Shown in pieces: positions 1-10,017 of a stretch of DNA of 64,000 nucleotides. The position numbers and the translations under genes were made by a program. The DNA comes from Leguminivora glycinivorella (taxonomy: Eukaryota > Arthropoda > Insecta > Lepidoptera > Tortricidae). How positions within the stretch are numbered: position 1 is the first letter of the stretch; each line of letters begins with the position of its first letter. Location of the stretch: contig NC_062983.1 in NCBI RefSeq assembly GCF_023078275.1, positions 5,387,001-5,451,000 of the forward strand, read 5' to 3'. The notes under the pieces are model-generated. The model saw nothing but the letters and a program-made list of their open reading frames with translations, was not told the DNA's origin and ran no database searches.

Positions 1-309
1 TTCAAAACGTATTAGGATTTACTTTATGGCTTGTTCTGAGACGGAGTGCCAGTTTTAGTGCTTTTCGACTGGTTCAAAAAGATCTGGTTAAAAGTACAAA
101 GATTCATATTCTACGTGTTTTGTAACATCAGAGCATTTACCACGAGTTTTTTTTTAATTATAAAATACACACCAACAGTACATAAACAATTCAAACAATA
201 TAATGTGACAATAGAGGACACCCATAATATTTATGCACCAATAACAGGCGTGCAGCAACGCTCAAACAGTTCGAGGCTTTTACCTACACTACTACCTAGC
301 TAAAATATA
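1..309. other. Unassigned left edge
   Basis: AT-rich DNA with no second copy in the window. An 85-codon frame on the plus strand (46-303) is hydrophobic at its start and polar at its end. I recognise no domain, splice site or related copy, so I do not call it a gene. Confidence 0.4.
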
Positions 310-571
310 TTACATACATACATACATACATACAATCACGCCTGTATCCCGTAAAGGGGTAGGCAGAGCACATGAAACTACTAAAGCTTCAGTGCCACTC
401 TTGGCAAAATAAGGGGTTGAAAGAAAACGAAACTGTGGCATTGCAGTGACAGGTTGCCAGCCTCTCGCCTACGCCACAATTTAACCCAAATCCCATAGTC
501 GCCTTCTACGACACCCACGGGAAGAAAGGGGGAGGTGAAATTCTTAACCCGTCACCACACAGGCAAACTAT
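310..571 (+). repeat. A-repeat copy 1 (CACGCCTGTAT family)
   Basis: Starts with an (ACAT)n run, then CACGCCTGTATCCCGTAAAG, and ends near a TTCTACGACACCCACGGGAA block. Other copies: 33395-33960, 38701-38875, 40095-40305, 47700-47920 (minus) and 55267-55760 (minus). A dispersed, probably retroposed or MITE-like repeat; class not determined. Confidence 0.75.
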
Positions 572-646
572 AATTATCACCTAATACAATCAAGCAATTG
601 CTCAATTTAGCAAGTGAGTTACATGCAATAAAAAAAAAACACTTTT

Positions 647-770
647 CTCGAGTATTCGGCATTTTAAGTTAGTAGGCTCGAGTATTCGGCATTTTAAGTT
701 AGTAGGCTCGAGTATTCAGCATTTTAAGTTAGTAGGCTCGAGGCTCGAGTATTCGGCATAGTAAGTTATA
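647..770 (+). repeat. 30-bp tandem repeat with CTCGAG in each unit
   Basis: Three near-identical 30-bp units begin with CTCGAGTATTCGGC at 647, 677 and 707. A 7-bp stub (CTCGAGG at 737) and a fourth diverged unit from 744 follow. Array is short and non-coding. Confidence 0.9.
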
Positions 771-830
771 AAATATGTTACTCGATAGGGTGCCTTTCCA
801 CCAGAGATGCGCTATGCTACATTGGTAAGG

Positions 831-1055
831 CACTGGTCCCACCGCGAGCTAGTAAGCTATGAGCTATCGGCTATAAAAACGAACAAAAGATAGTCGCTCC
901 CGTGCAAATAAAAGAGACACGCCGATGTTTAGTTACTCGCCCAGCGGTGAGCTATCAAAATCGCCGTGTCTCTTTTATTCGCACGGGAGTGCTTATCTTT
1001 TGTTCGTTTTTATAGCCAATAGCTCATAGCTTACTAGCTCGCGATGGGACCAGTG
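831..1055. mobile_element. Foldback MITE, 225 bp
   Basis: Arms of about 90 bp (831-923 and 965-1055) are near-perfect inverted repeats; ends are CACTGGTCCC and GGGACCAGTG. The flanking bases do not form an obvious target duplication. A transcript would fold into one long hairpin. Confidence 0.8.
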
Positions 1056-1176
1056 TCTAGTTAATGCTAGACGCGTCGGATATCCACCAATCATGCTTAG
1101 TCAAACCCGGTCCCACCAGCGCTATGCTTTGTGGAACAATGAACATGATTGGTGAATGAATGTCTGTTTTTTTTTT

Positions 1177-1400
1177 AAATAAATAAATATTATAAGACAT
1201 TCTTACACAGATTGACTGAGTCCCACGGTAAGCTCAAGGTGGCTTTTGTTGCAGCTACTCTGACAACGATACATATAATATACAAATACTTTATATACAT
1301 AGAAAATAACCATGACTCAGGAACAAATATCTGTGCTCATCACACAAATAAATGCCCTTACCGGGATTCGAACCCGGGACCGCGGCGTAGCAGGCAAGGT
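1177..1400 (-). mobile_element. tRNA-derived SINE, copy 1, head truncated
   Basis: Read on the minus strand it contains the tRNA-like B box GGTTCGAATCC and the body GATGAGCACAGATATTTG, and ends in an (ATTT)n tail at 1177. The A-box half of the head is missing, so this copy lacks an intact internal promoter. Other copies: 8417-8702, 11930-12054, 14676-16166 (split), 34784-35013, 50067-50562 (split), 51680-51938, 61136-61403. Confidence 0.85.
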
Positions 1401-1887
1401 TTAAATTGTTATACGAGCAAAAAACCTGAATAAGTATCATTCAATTATTTTAATATATTTTGTAATTGTTATAAAAACATTAGCACCATCTAATCAACCA
1501 CACAATTTTAATTTATTGTTCAAGTTACTTTTTTTCTCACTTTTCTTGTCTTTTGCGAGGTTATTTTTTATTTATTTATTTATTTTGCCTGTTTATTTGT
1601 ATTGTCTTTGCCCTACATATTTCTTCCTGTAAGATTTTTCCGATGCCGTCAAAAATATCAAGAAACAGCATCTCCGCTAAAGTTATAAAACCAGCCAGTG
1701 GAAAATAGCAAAACAAGCACTTTGCACTTTATAGTACAAAAAAAACAAAACTGGTAACACACGTGTAGGAAGACCAGGCTAATATGAACTGTAAAGCTAC
1801 ATGAATAGGGGACAATATGCCTTGACACTTGATTAGTTTTAATAATTTATTACAAGCACACTGACGTAGCACGGGGTTGCAGAATGG
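1401..1887. other. Unassigned AT-rich stretch
   Basis: No inverted repeat, coding signal or second copy seen. Confidence 0.5.
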
Positions 1888-2412
1888 AACATTACGATAC
1901 AAGTGCGAAAATAAAAAGAGGACGTTCGGAACGAGTGGCGATAAAAACGCGACCAAAGGGAGTGTTTTAACTCGACGCTTAATTACGAATTTCCTTTTCG
2001 CACGTGTATCGTACGACGTTTTTCAGTAGAGGTGACGTAGTCGAATGGCATTTCTGCAACGCGAAATGAAAACGAAACGCCGCAAACGGTAGTCTGGCTC
2101 TGTCGCGCCTATACGCAAGAGCGATAGAGATAGATAGCTACGAGCGTTTCGTTTCGTGAGCGTTTGTGCCATTCGGCTACGTACCCTAATGGCCCTTCGA
2201 AGTTTCGAATTGACAAGAAATGAACCAATTCTCGCACTAGTGCGTAAAAAAAGCACCATCTGTACTCAAATAGTATATTTCGTTATAAGTGCGAGAAGTA
2301 TGTCATTACTTCACGAGTCCCGAGACATGAGCGGCACGCGAGTGGCAAAACTCGAGACGACTGAAGAATGACATTCTCGCACGTGTGACGAACGAGGTTT
2401 TTGAATACAGTT
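1888..2412 (+). repeat. GTACATTACG family copy, interrupted
   Basis: Matches the family at 31783-32237 and 35714-35967 (CATTACGATACAAGTGCG, GCACGTGTATCGTACGACG, CTCGCACTAGTGCGTAAAA). The unit is broken at 2031-2183 by a GCCGAATGGC foldback. A further inverted fragment (2280-2412) resembles the second arm of the palindromic form. Confidence 0.7.
2031..2183. mobile_element. GCCGAATGGC foldback MITE
   Basis: Ends GTAGTCGAATGGCA and TGCCATTCGGCTAC are inverted. The interior carries GCGATAGAGATAGATAG. It sits inside the GTACATTACG repeat. Related copies: 17015-17080 (partial), 43380-43495 (decayed), 57012-57165. Confidence 0.75.
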
Positions 2413-2617
2413 GTTAAAAAATCACTACTACAACGAAATAAAACAATAAACAATCCGAACTCCCAATTTTCGCATTGACATTGATGCATTTTTTGACAAT
2501 TCAAGCTTTGAAGCTTTTAAACTTGCGTTCATATTTTCGATTTTGCTATCCATCCAACACAATTTATTTATTTCATTGTGTGCCATAAGACCAACCAGAA
2601 AAAATATAATTATGTCG

Positions 2618-2942
2618 AGTGGGCTATTTCACCAGTGACATTGACACTTGACACTGACAATTTTATTCTGTGCTTATTTCTGGATTGGTAAGTAACATTG
2701 TTACTCAACATCAATATTTCCTTGTAGAATAGGCAATGGACGGCGAAGAGTCACTGTCGGGCGACAATTGTCACTATTGAGAAATCGTCACTACTTTTAA
2801 AAAAAACTTGTATCTTCGTCTGTCAATAAAAATAAAATTGTAGTAAGTATGTATGGAATGCATATAGACTTACTGCGTTTTAACTTTGAGGAGCAGCGTG
2901 AGATACGAGATTTTTTCAAAGTAGTGACGAAATAGGCCACTG
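2618..2942. mobile_element. Possible MITE with imperfect TIRs
   Basis: AGTGGGCTATTTC at 2618 pairs with GAAATAGGCCACT ending at 2942, and CGTCACTACTTTT pairs with AAAGTAGTGACG inside. Termini imperfect and no clear duplication, so moderate confidence. Confidence 0.45.
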
Positions 2943-3020
2943 GTTTTTTTAGCTAAAATATAGGTGTTAATCTCAGGGTGAAGGTTAGGATTTTAATCAA
3001 TTGCCGTAACCATATTACGT

Positions 3021-3495
3021 GAGGCACAGATGGGCAATTGCAACTGGTCAACTTTTTTTCCATGTTTTAACAATGTTTGTATTAACAAATCGAGTGCCCA
3101 CTGCTTTATATGTATATCCCACGCGTGTGGGCTGGGCACTTATCGCGCTACTGACTGAAGATGGACCATTGAGGCAACAAAATGGAAAGGTCCACCAGGA
3201 GAGCGGCGCGAAGGTCAACCAAACACGGTGGGCTGACGATGTGACCCAGGCCGCAGGGAAACAGTGGATGACGCTAGCCCTATGGACACTTGGAAAGAGA
3301 TGGAGGAGGCCTTCACCCAATGAGGGGTTCATCAGAAGAAAAGAAGATACAGACAAGAACAAACACAAGACATGTAAAAAAATTTGATGAATAAATGGCT
3401 TTTTTATTTTATTTATTTTTTTATCCCACGCGTGTTTAGTGGATACATGTGGATACTAAACAGTGTAAGTAATACAATGGAAAATTTCCCTGCTG
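3021..3495 (+). mobile_element. GTACAGCGGGG MITE, decayed, split by LINE
   Basis: Shares CAACTGGTC, CCATGTTTTAACAATGTTTG and TTTAGTGGATACATGTGGA with intact copies at 33104-33321 and 35024-35265. The left end has lost part of the TIR and the right end is diverged. Interrupted by the LINE fragment at 3129-3421. Confidence 0.65.
3129..3421 (+). mobile_element. 5'-truncated RTE-like LINE 3' end with 14-bp TSD
   Basis: A C-terminal LINE frame reads TRWADDVTQAAGKQWMTLA and then WRRPSPNEGFI, resembling the RW-DD-AG-W ending common at the end of RTE-type LINE proteins. It finishes in an AT-rich tail. The 14-bp duplication TATCCCACGCGTGT flanks it at 3115-3128 and 3422-3435, showing target-primed insertion into the MITE. 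Only the last 80 or so codons remain, so it is a dead 5'-truncated copy. Confidence 0.75.
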
Positions 3496-4403
3496 CACCT
3501 TATATCCTTCAATATTTTTTTGACGTAATTTGCGCCCGGCCGCCATTAAATGTTATAGTTATTGACCCGGTTGGATCATACTGTAAAAAGATTACATTGA
3601 TTAAAGTTCAAGGGCATGACAGTTAAGGCTGCTTTCAAGAAAAACGTCAAAATAATGTAAAATTGATAGTTTTAGTCGGTGAAATACTACACTTTCCGTT
3701 ATCTAATAGATATATTTAATTAATGTTTCAATTAGAGCATCTATTATCTTGATTCTTATCAGACGGGATTTTCGAAAACTAACTCACTAAATTATTTATG
3801 AATTTTTTTCTGATGTACGTTTAGGAAAACCCGCGTATAGCGCTAAATTAGTCGATCTTATTTGTAAAATTTGGACAATGTTGAATACTGAAACTGGTAA
3901 ATTTATAATACGTATATCCTGAACTACAATCTTCTCAGACTACATTTTTATTGTAAGGTTTTGAAAAGGAGTAAACAAGGCTAAGACGAGTTGAATTTTT
4001 TACAGAAATTACCTAAAATTAAGTGACAATTTCTTTGAAAATCTACATCACATTGAAATTATTTTCGTACAAAATTATTCTGCAACGTTTATTAAAATTG
4101 CTCTTATTCCTTAGTGATTATAAATTTCTATTATATATTTTTGGCAATTTTTTGAAAACGAGCCTTCACCGTTACAATTATTACCACTTTTGGACATTTT
4201 CTCATATTTTGTGAGACCAAGTAGTAAAAGTCCTATAAAATGTTATATGTTTGTAAACTACTCTCAAAGCTCTTTAATTTGATACCACACACGGTATGAT
4301 TAAGCGCTCGGTTGCGATTTCACTATTTTTCACATGAAAGCCCTCTTAACTTCAATGTAATAATATACATTACCGACTTTCAGAGTTGACTGGATGTCTT
4401 GAT
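3496..4403. other. Unassigned AT-rich stretch
   Basis: A 63-codon frame at 4023-4214 is K/L/Y/F-rich low complexity and probably chance. I see no repeat copy, splice-bounded frame or hairpin here. Confidence 0.5.
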
Positions 4404-4548
4404 CACAGTATAATAAAGAGTACTATCGTACAGTATGGCCACTCCCGCTTCCCGCTGAAAGTGCCGCCCACCCGCTCTCGGTTACCTCACAGTTCGCCTG
4501 TCAAGAACGCGACCAGTCGACCTGTCATATCATACTCGTATCTCACTA
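4404..4548 (+). repeat. AGTATAATAAAG family, 3'-truncated copy
   Basis: Begins CACAGTATAATAAAGAGTAC and contains CAGTATGGCCACTCCCGC and AGTCGACCTGTCATAT. Fuller copies: 8106-8333, 27395-27625, 44942-45178 (minus), 62440-62658 (minus). No TIR is evident; nature unknown. Confidence 0.75.
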
Positions 4549-4975
4549 CACACGGCCGCCGGACAAGCGCAAAGCTCGGGACCTGCCCCGAGCTCTTGCA
4601 CATCGACACGGAAGAAGAAGAGGACAACACCCACTGAGAGAAATTTGCATTGTGAATTTAACAAGTTCGACTTGTTGCGGTTTATCCGTTTGAATCAGCC
4701 AAACGTATGTTTAAAACAATATGTGTCAGGTTGTTTTTATAAAATCGACTTGTTGATTCAAATATATTGCCGATTCAAATGACAAGTAGCTTGTCGTTTG
4801 AACCAAAGAGCACGTAGGCGCTATTTTAACCAAAAACTTGTTGAACAAACATGAAAACTGGTTGTATTTTCTCTCAGTGCCCCCACACCACACTGAACAT
4901 CATCAACATCACCACCACGCCCACGCTAGCCCGAGCTGCCGGTCGCCTTCACTGCGGCTCCGAAACCCGGCCGAA
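4549..4975 (+). pseudogene. Coding-like fragment split by a MITE
   Basis: This GC-rich island lies between two AT-rich repeats. If the 248-bp CACTG MITE at 4632-4879 and one copy of its CC duplication are mentally removed, one frame stays open for more than 50 codons. It reads low-complexity segments typical of regulatory proteins: SSGPAPSSCTST, RKKKRTTP, then HHTEHHQHHHHAHASPSC and SPSLRLRNPAE. It runs to an AAG|GTACGG donor-like site at 4987-4988, but the last bases (from 4976) already match the GCTAGATGGCG repeat. No domain is recognisable. It could be a remnant host exon or a captured gene fragment; an open frame in GC-rich DNA could also arise by chance. Confidence 0.35.
4632..4879 (+). 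mobile_element. CACTG MITE copy 1, 248 bp
   Basis: TIRs CACTGAGAGAAAT and ATTTTCTCTCAGTG; flanked by CC on both sides. Nearly identical copies at 13203-13451 (flanked TG/TG) and 47090-47338 (flanked TT/TT). CACTG ends with a 2-bp duplication fit the CACTA/CMC group of DNA transposons; that assignment is inference. Confidence 0.9.
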
Positions 4976-5220
4976 ATACAGAAAAAGGTACGGTGGCCTA
5001 GATCGCGATACATTGGGGGCTCAGCTAGATGGCGCTAATATTAATATTTGTCATTTTAACACATATCATGCTAAGAATATGGCCCAATTTGTCAAAACTG
5101 AGGTTCAAAAGTTTTAAGCCTGTGTCTTGATGGCAGTATATGCACTGTGATTACACATTACACATTTTACTTCGACAATAACTCTCTATAATACTCGATC
5201 CTCTTTGATGGTATCTATTT
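4976..5220 (+). repeat. GCTAGATGGCG family copy 1
   Basis: Begins ATACAGAAAAAGGTACGGTG, contains two GCTAGATGGCG-like blocks and CATTTTAACACATATCA, and ends with ACTCGATCCTCTTTG. The copy at 32726-33068 has a large (CTGT)n expansion that this copy lacks. Confidence 0.75.
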
Positions 5221-5629
5221 CAGTTTTTTTTTATTTACACCGCTATATTTAAGTAAGTAAATATAATAATTTTAAATATTCAGTCGAGTTTCTTAAAGCA
5301 AAGGAAGTTTCACCAGCAATAATTGCGGTGTTGTGGTTTACACAAAGGATCTTTTCAAAAATGTAAACGAATAAAGTAGTCACGACAAGGGTCAATGGCC
5401 GATTTTAATTGGTTTAACTGTTCCATACAAAATAACGGGTGAAATCGAAATCGATGATTCTACAGTTCTGTTCTCAATCTTCAGATAAAAAAAAAATCCC
5501 TAAACTGAATTTGAACAGTGCCCCTAGCGGAACGTTTTAGAAACACAGTTTATCTTTATTATTAAGATTGAAAGTGGCATTTTCTGGTACGCTGTCGAAC
5601 ACTGCTACTACCTTCGACATTTTCGGCAA
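5221..5629. other. Unassigned AT-rich stretch
   Basis: No gene, repeat copy or hairpin recognised. Confidence 0.5.
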
Positions 5630-6197
5630 AAACCGGCCAAGAGCGTGTCGGGCCACGCTCAGTGTAGGGTTCCGTAGTTTTCCGTATTTTACTCAAAAAC
5701 TACTGAATCTATCAAGTTCAAAACAATTTTCCTAGAAAGTATTTATAAAGTTCTACTTTTGTGATTTTTTTCATATTTTTTAAACATATGGTTCAAAAGT
5801 TAGAGGGGGGGGACGCACTTTTTTTTCCTTTAGGAGCGATTATTTCCGAAAATATAAAAATTATCAAAAAACGATCTTAGCAAACCCTTATTCATTTTTA
5901 AATACCTATCCAACAATATATCACACGTTAGGGTTGGAATGAAAAAAAAATTCAGCCCCCACTTTACATGTAGGGGGGGTACCCTAATAAATCATTTTTT
6001 TCCATTTTTTATTTTTGCACTTTGTCGGCGAGATTCATATACATATTGGTACCAAATTTCAGCTTTCTAGTGCTAACGGTTACTGAGATTATCCGCGGAC
6101 GGACGGACGGACGGACGGACGGACGGACGGACGGACGGACAGACAGACAGACATGGCGAAACTATAAGGGTTCCTAGTTGACTACGGAACCCTAAAA
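5630..6197 (+). repeat. GGGTTCC family copy 1
   Basis: Starts AAAACCGGCCAAGAGCGTGT, then AGGGTTCCGTAG. It ends with a (GGAC)n(AGAC)n microsatellite, AAACTATAAGGGTTCC, a loop and GGAACCCTAAAA. Copies: 25095-25650 (minus), 36808-37385 (minus), 52055-52786. A relative at 31318-31490 shares only the ending. Confidence 0.85.
6097..6153 (+). repeat. (GGAC)n(AGAC)n microsatellite
   Basis: Uninterrupted tetranucleotide run inside the GGGTTCC element, switching from GGAC to AGAC units near its 3' end. Confidence 0.95.
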
Positions 6198-6469
6198 AAA
6201 TTATTAAAACTACAAAAAGCCAACGGACACGAAGCAAAATGAATTACAACTGCCTTTTATAGGAGCGTCGACGATGATATTGACACTGACATTTGTCATC
6301 GTCAGTCAAAGCCAATTTTGACAAAACTTACTGTATATGCTAATTAGTTTTTTGCAAAAATGTAATTTTTGGCACAAGCTTTTATCGCCGATTGTACCTT
6401 TCTTTCAACAGTCATCTACTTACTGCTCTCCGAGACGTTTTTAAAAACCCCTTTACTCATATTTAAAAA

Positions 6470-6631
6470 TATTTTAAGCGGGTTACAAGTTGATATAGCG
6501 TTCGACATGTTTCGATCCATTTTCGAGGATCTTTCTCAAGAGTAGCGACCCCGCCTTTACATGTGAGAAAGATCCTCGAAAATGGATCGAAACATGTCGA
6601 ACGCTATATCGACTTAACACGCTTAAAATAT
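6470..6631. mobile_element. Foldback element, 162 bp
   Basis: ATATTTTAAGCG / CGCTTAAAATAT ends. Arms containing GATATAGCGTTCGACATG and its inverse are near-perfect over about 65 bp with a short GC-rich loop. Confidence 0.75.
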
Positions 6632-6709
6632 GTTTGAGTTTCACGGGAGTTTTATATTGTAGTTAACTTAAAACCCCTTACTCGATCGATGGGGATTCGA
6701 CGTATTAAA

Positions 6710-6920
6710 ACAGAGTGCATTGGTCCCATAAAATTTGTTGATTATGACCTCAAACACGGCCAAGAACAGTCCCGACGACTAATTCAGCCTTTAAACAAAG
6801 AGAAACGAAATCGAAATCGGTTCATCCGTTCGGGAGCTACGATGCCACAGACAGACAGACACACAAACAGACAGACAGACACGTGAAACTTATAACGCCT
6901 TAACACCCCGTCGTTAAAAA
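6710..6920 (+). repeat. CCCCCGAC family, diverged copy
   Basis: Recognised by AAATCGGTTCATCCGTTCGG, GAGCTACGATGCCACAGAC, the (ACAG)n run and ACACCCCGTCGTTAAAAAG. Better copies: 28021-28245, 34017-34250, 37581-37840, 49370-49573, 54255-54477 (minus). Confidence 0.7.
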
Positions 6921-6988
6921 GAAAGCCCTGTGGAATTACAATCCACTTATTTTTCTTCACAACAAACTTGGACCACCCTAATAAACAC

Positions 6989-7125
6989 CTGGGGGGTTAC
7001 CATGAAGTGCTAAAGCCATTCACTTTAGGTTAAGAGAAAGGGACGAAGCTGCAGCAGTTCCATAGCTCCGTCCCTCTCTCTCAACCTAAACTGAACGGCT
7101 TTAGCACTTCATGGTAGCCCCCCAG
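6989..7125. mobile_element. Foldback MITE, 137 bp
   Basis: CTGGGGGGTTACCATGAAG pairs with the inverse ending GGTAGCCCCCCAG; arms about 60 bp with few mismatches. Single copy in the window. Confidence 0.8.
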
Positions 7126-8105
7126 TTCTTATAGTGTCTTCAGAATTCCAAAAATCTAAAGCAGCGATCTTACGGTATAGTCAGCGGAATGCTTTATTAA
7201 ACCTTTCAAAAAGTTTCAACGCTATCTTGATTGGAAGGGGAAGGCCTACCGCGAATTCAACGTGTTGCCTCCATGTGGCCTTTACCTACTGCGCCTTAAG
7301 ACGCAACAGGAACGAAAAGGCTAAAATGGAAAGCCCCTTTCTATTCGGGAATTTTAGTTAAATAAACTCGTGTTATTAACTAGATTTATGGAAAAAAATA
7401 TCCATTAAGAACAACTCAGTTAAAGGATATTGCGAAAAAAATCTTTAAAATCGAGGTACCACTCTCGACTGTTTCCTCCTCCAAACTTTAATCAATCGGA
7501 ACGAAATGTGAGAATCTGAATAATCATGAAATATTCTGTGTCGGACTATTTAGTTTCTTAGCTAATTGTTACCAATTTTGAATATCGCACCTTTTTGCGC
7601 TATAATGAAAAAGGCCGTCTTAGGAAATGTTTGATGGGCTCTAGCGTCATTAAAAATCAAACTATCAAAAAAATCAAAACGGTCCGACATAGATAAAAAT
7701 AATAATAATCTGTGATGAAAAAATCATTGCTCTAGCTTTAATAACCAGGGAGGAAATAGTCGAGAGTGTTTGTATGGAAAATTGACCCCTCCTGTTGCCT
7801 TTTAACAAGTCGTAATCAATTAGTGCTCACGTGGCCTGAGGAGGTTTTGTCTTTGCTTATTAAGGCTCATAAAACGACAATGTGTTAGTTTGAAATGGCT
7901 TCGTATAATTATAAAATACGTTCGCTAATTTATGCAGCCAGAAAAACCATTAGAGAGCCTGCTGAAAAAAGTTATCTTCATCTCTATCACTATCGAGCGA
8001 TAGAGAGGCAGATAGAATAAATTTTATATGTATTTAGTGAAAGTCTATAAACAGCGTGTGTGATCCGTTTTCCATGCATTCCAAAGGGACAACAGGATTC
8101 AACTC
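7126..8105. other. Mostly unassigned; contains a possible MITE
   Basis: Between 7459 and 7770, CCACTCTCGACTGTTTCCTC and GAGGAAATAGTCGAGAGTG form 20-bp inverted termini, suggesting a MITE of about 312 bp. The rest holds nothing I can support; the 75-codon frame at 7134-7361 has no recognisable features. Confidence 0.5.
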
Positions 8106-8333
8106 CAGTATAATAAAGAGTAGGTACTATCGTACAGTATGGCCACTCCCGCTCCCCGCTGAAAGTGCCGCCCACCCGCTCTGGGTTACCTCATAGTTAC
8201 CGCCTGTCAAGAACGCGAACAGTCGACCTGTCATATCTCTCATACAAGCATAGTACGCGTTCACCTACACGAGCTTAGACTGTGTGCTAGGAACGCGCCT
8301 CTTGACCGCTAGTGTCCGAGATGTGATTTGACT
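8106..8333 (+). repeat. AGTATAATAAAG family copy 2
   Basis: Fuller copy including GTACGCGTTCACCTACACGA, TGTGCTAGGAACGCGCCTC and a diverged AGTGTCCGAGATGTG end. Confidence 0.8.
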
Positions 8334-8339
8334 GATTTT

Positions 8340-8765
8340 TTTTTTAATACTACGTCGGTGGCAAACAAGCATACGGTCGCTTGATGAAAAGGGGTCACCG
8401 TCTCCTGTGACGACCGGTCTGGGGTAGTTGGTACTGTTGGTAGTGACCCTGACTGCTAAGTAAGCCGCGGTCCCGGGTTCGAATCCCGGTAAGGGCATTT
8501 ATTTGTGTGATGAGCACAGATATTTGTTCCTGAATCATGGATGTTTTCTATGTACGAGTATATAAGTATATATTTATCTATATAAGTATGTATTTCGTCG
8601 CCTAGCACCCAGACTACCCAGAGTACAATCTTTGCTTAGTTTGGGGCTAGGTCGATCATGATCTGTGTAAGGTGTCCCCCAATATTTATTTATTTATTTA
8701 TAGACGCCTGCAACTCAAGGAGTGTCACGTGCGCGTTGCCAACCCATTAGAAACTTGTACACTCC
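8340..8765 (+). repeat. ACAAGCATACGG repeat split by a SINE
   Basis: The left part has GGTGGCAAACAAGCATACGG and GGGGTCACCGTCTCCTG; the right part resumes with GACGCCTGCAACTCAAGGAG and ends TTGCCAACCC. The SINE at 8417-8702 interrupts it. A diverged relative lies at 17845-17960 inside the hAT element. Confidence 0.65.
8417..8702 (+). mobile_element. tRNA-derived SINE copy 2, near full length
   Basis: The head shows GACCGGTCTGG and the perfect B box GGTTCGAATCC. The body follows (GATGAGCACAGATATTTG, GCTTAGTTTGGGGCTAGG, GTGTAAGGTGTCCC), with an (ATTT)n tail. A small duplication inside the head separates the A-box half. The head resembles a tRNA but does not fold as a clean gene, so I call it SINE not tRNA. 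Confidence 0.9.
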
Positions 8766-9006
8766 TACATTGCTGTCAAACTTCGGTTTTGCAGGAAGGG
8801 TCTTTTCTGTACGACTATACCTCATTTTTTTAGCATTAGAGAGAACGTAAAAGCACGAAGCATGAGGTTATTTATATGAGACATTTTTGCCACAACTGTC
8901 ATTCATCAACTGTCAGTATCATAAACAGACATTTTAATAAAATACTCTATTGTTTTCTAGACTAAAATTAAAAAAAGTGTGTTTTATATTTATATATAAA
9001 TAATAC

Positions 9007-10013
9007 AATTGGACAGTGTTATGGAATAAGCGATCAAGCGACAGTTAGTTGAAATCGAGAAAATGAGCTAGAAAGATTTGAAATTTGAATCAGTTGTTGT
9101 AAGTTCATTTATAAAGCAAAAAAGTTAATTTTGACATTAAACCTATAAAAGTGTTCATAATTTAAATTGATAAAAAAAATAACACCATACCTATTCAAGT
9201 TTCGAAGTTATTAACGTTTTTCCGCTTGATTCTTTATTGAACTAATACTGCGATGAGGTTAATTTATTTCGCCGTAGCGTACTATGAGACACATTTTGTC
9301 GCTTGATTCTTTAATGCAAATTGTTAGAGGTAAAGTGAATACTGAAATAAAATAAAATTCCATATATTTGAGTAAATAGTGCTATTGTAAATAAATTAAC
9401 AACAATGTTTTCCTCCACAATGATTAGGACTAATCCGTCTAACAATTTAGTTTTGTTCTGCAATCAACTTTTTTTAATAAATGTCATAAAAATCAGCATA
9501 TATGGCACAATTGGCATTGTAACTAATAATAATTCATTAGTACTAGCCAGGATTACACACATAAGATATTATGATATAACAAAACCTCTTGATACTTAGT
9601 TCTCATTAAGCGAAATATCCTGCAATTTCAAATATGTAACAACGAATTAAACGACACCAATAGGGCGGTTAAATCGATATTGCGTTTATAAATCATCAAA
9701 ACTTTAAACCAAAACGAATTAATAACATCTTTATGGCGTTTAACTCGATTTTGCGATTTAGAATATACGCTTATTATAATTTGTAAAAGTAAATTTGACG
9801 TTCAATTCGTTTTTACGTAACGACTTAGTACACAGGGCCATACAAATTTTAACGTGTCGCTTGATTCTACCCCTTAAAATAAGGCTGTAAGCATGATTTT
9901 TCAACAAAGAAATAATCAATACTATAGATTATCACATTTATATCCGAACTGCATTCATAACTTTTTTTTCGGATTTTGGCGCTTAGTTCGCTATTCCATA
10001 ACACCGTCCAATT
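9007..10013. mobile_element. TIR element, 1007 bp, non-autonomous
   Basis: Ends AATTGGACAGTGTTATGGAA and the inverse GTTATGGAATAGCGAAC... (right end TCCATAACACCGTCCAATT). ATAC flanks both sides (9003-9006 and 10014-10017), a 4-bp duplication. The interior repeats CGCTTGATTCT several times and has related GGCGTTTAACTCGATT-type blocks, as expected for transposase-binding repeats. Frames inside are short and chance-like. Superfamily not determined. Confidence 0.75.
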
Positions 10014-10017
10014 ATAC

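Noticed and set aside
831..1055. CACTG-ended relative of the CACTG MITE
   Set aside because: Shares only CACTGG at the tip; flanks show no 2-bp duplication and the interior is unrelated.
3048..3368. 106-codon minus-strand frame
   Set aside because: Antisense shadow of the RTE-like LINE fragment on the plus strand.
8440..8500. tRNA gene (perfect B box)
   Set aside because: No clean cloverleaf, and the sequence continues into the SINE body shared by seven other copies.
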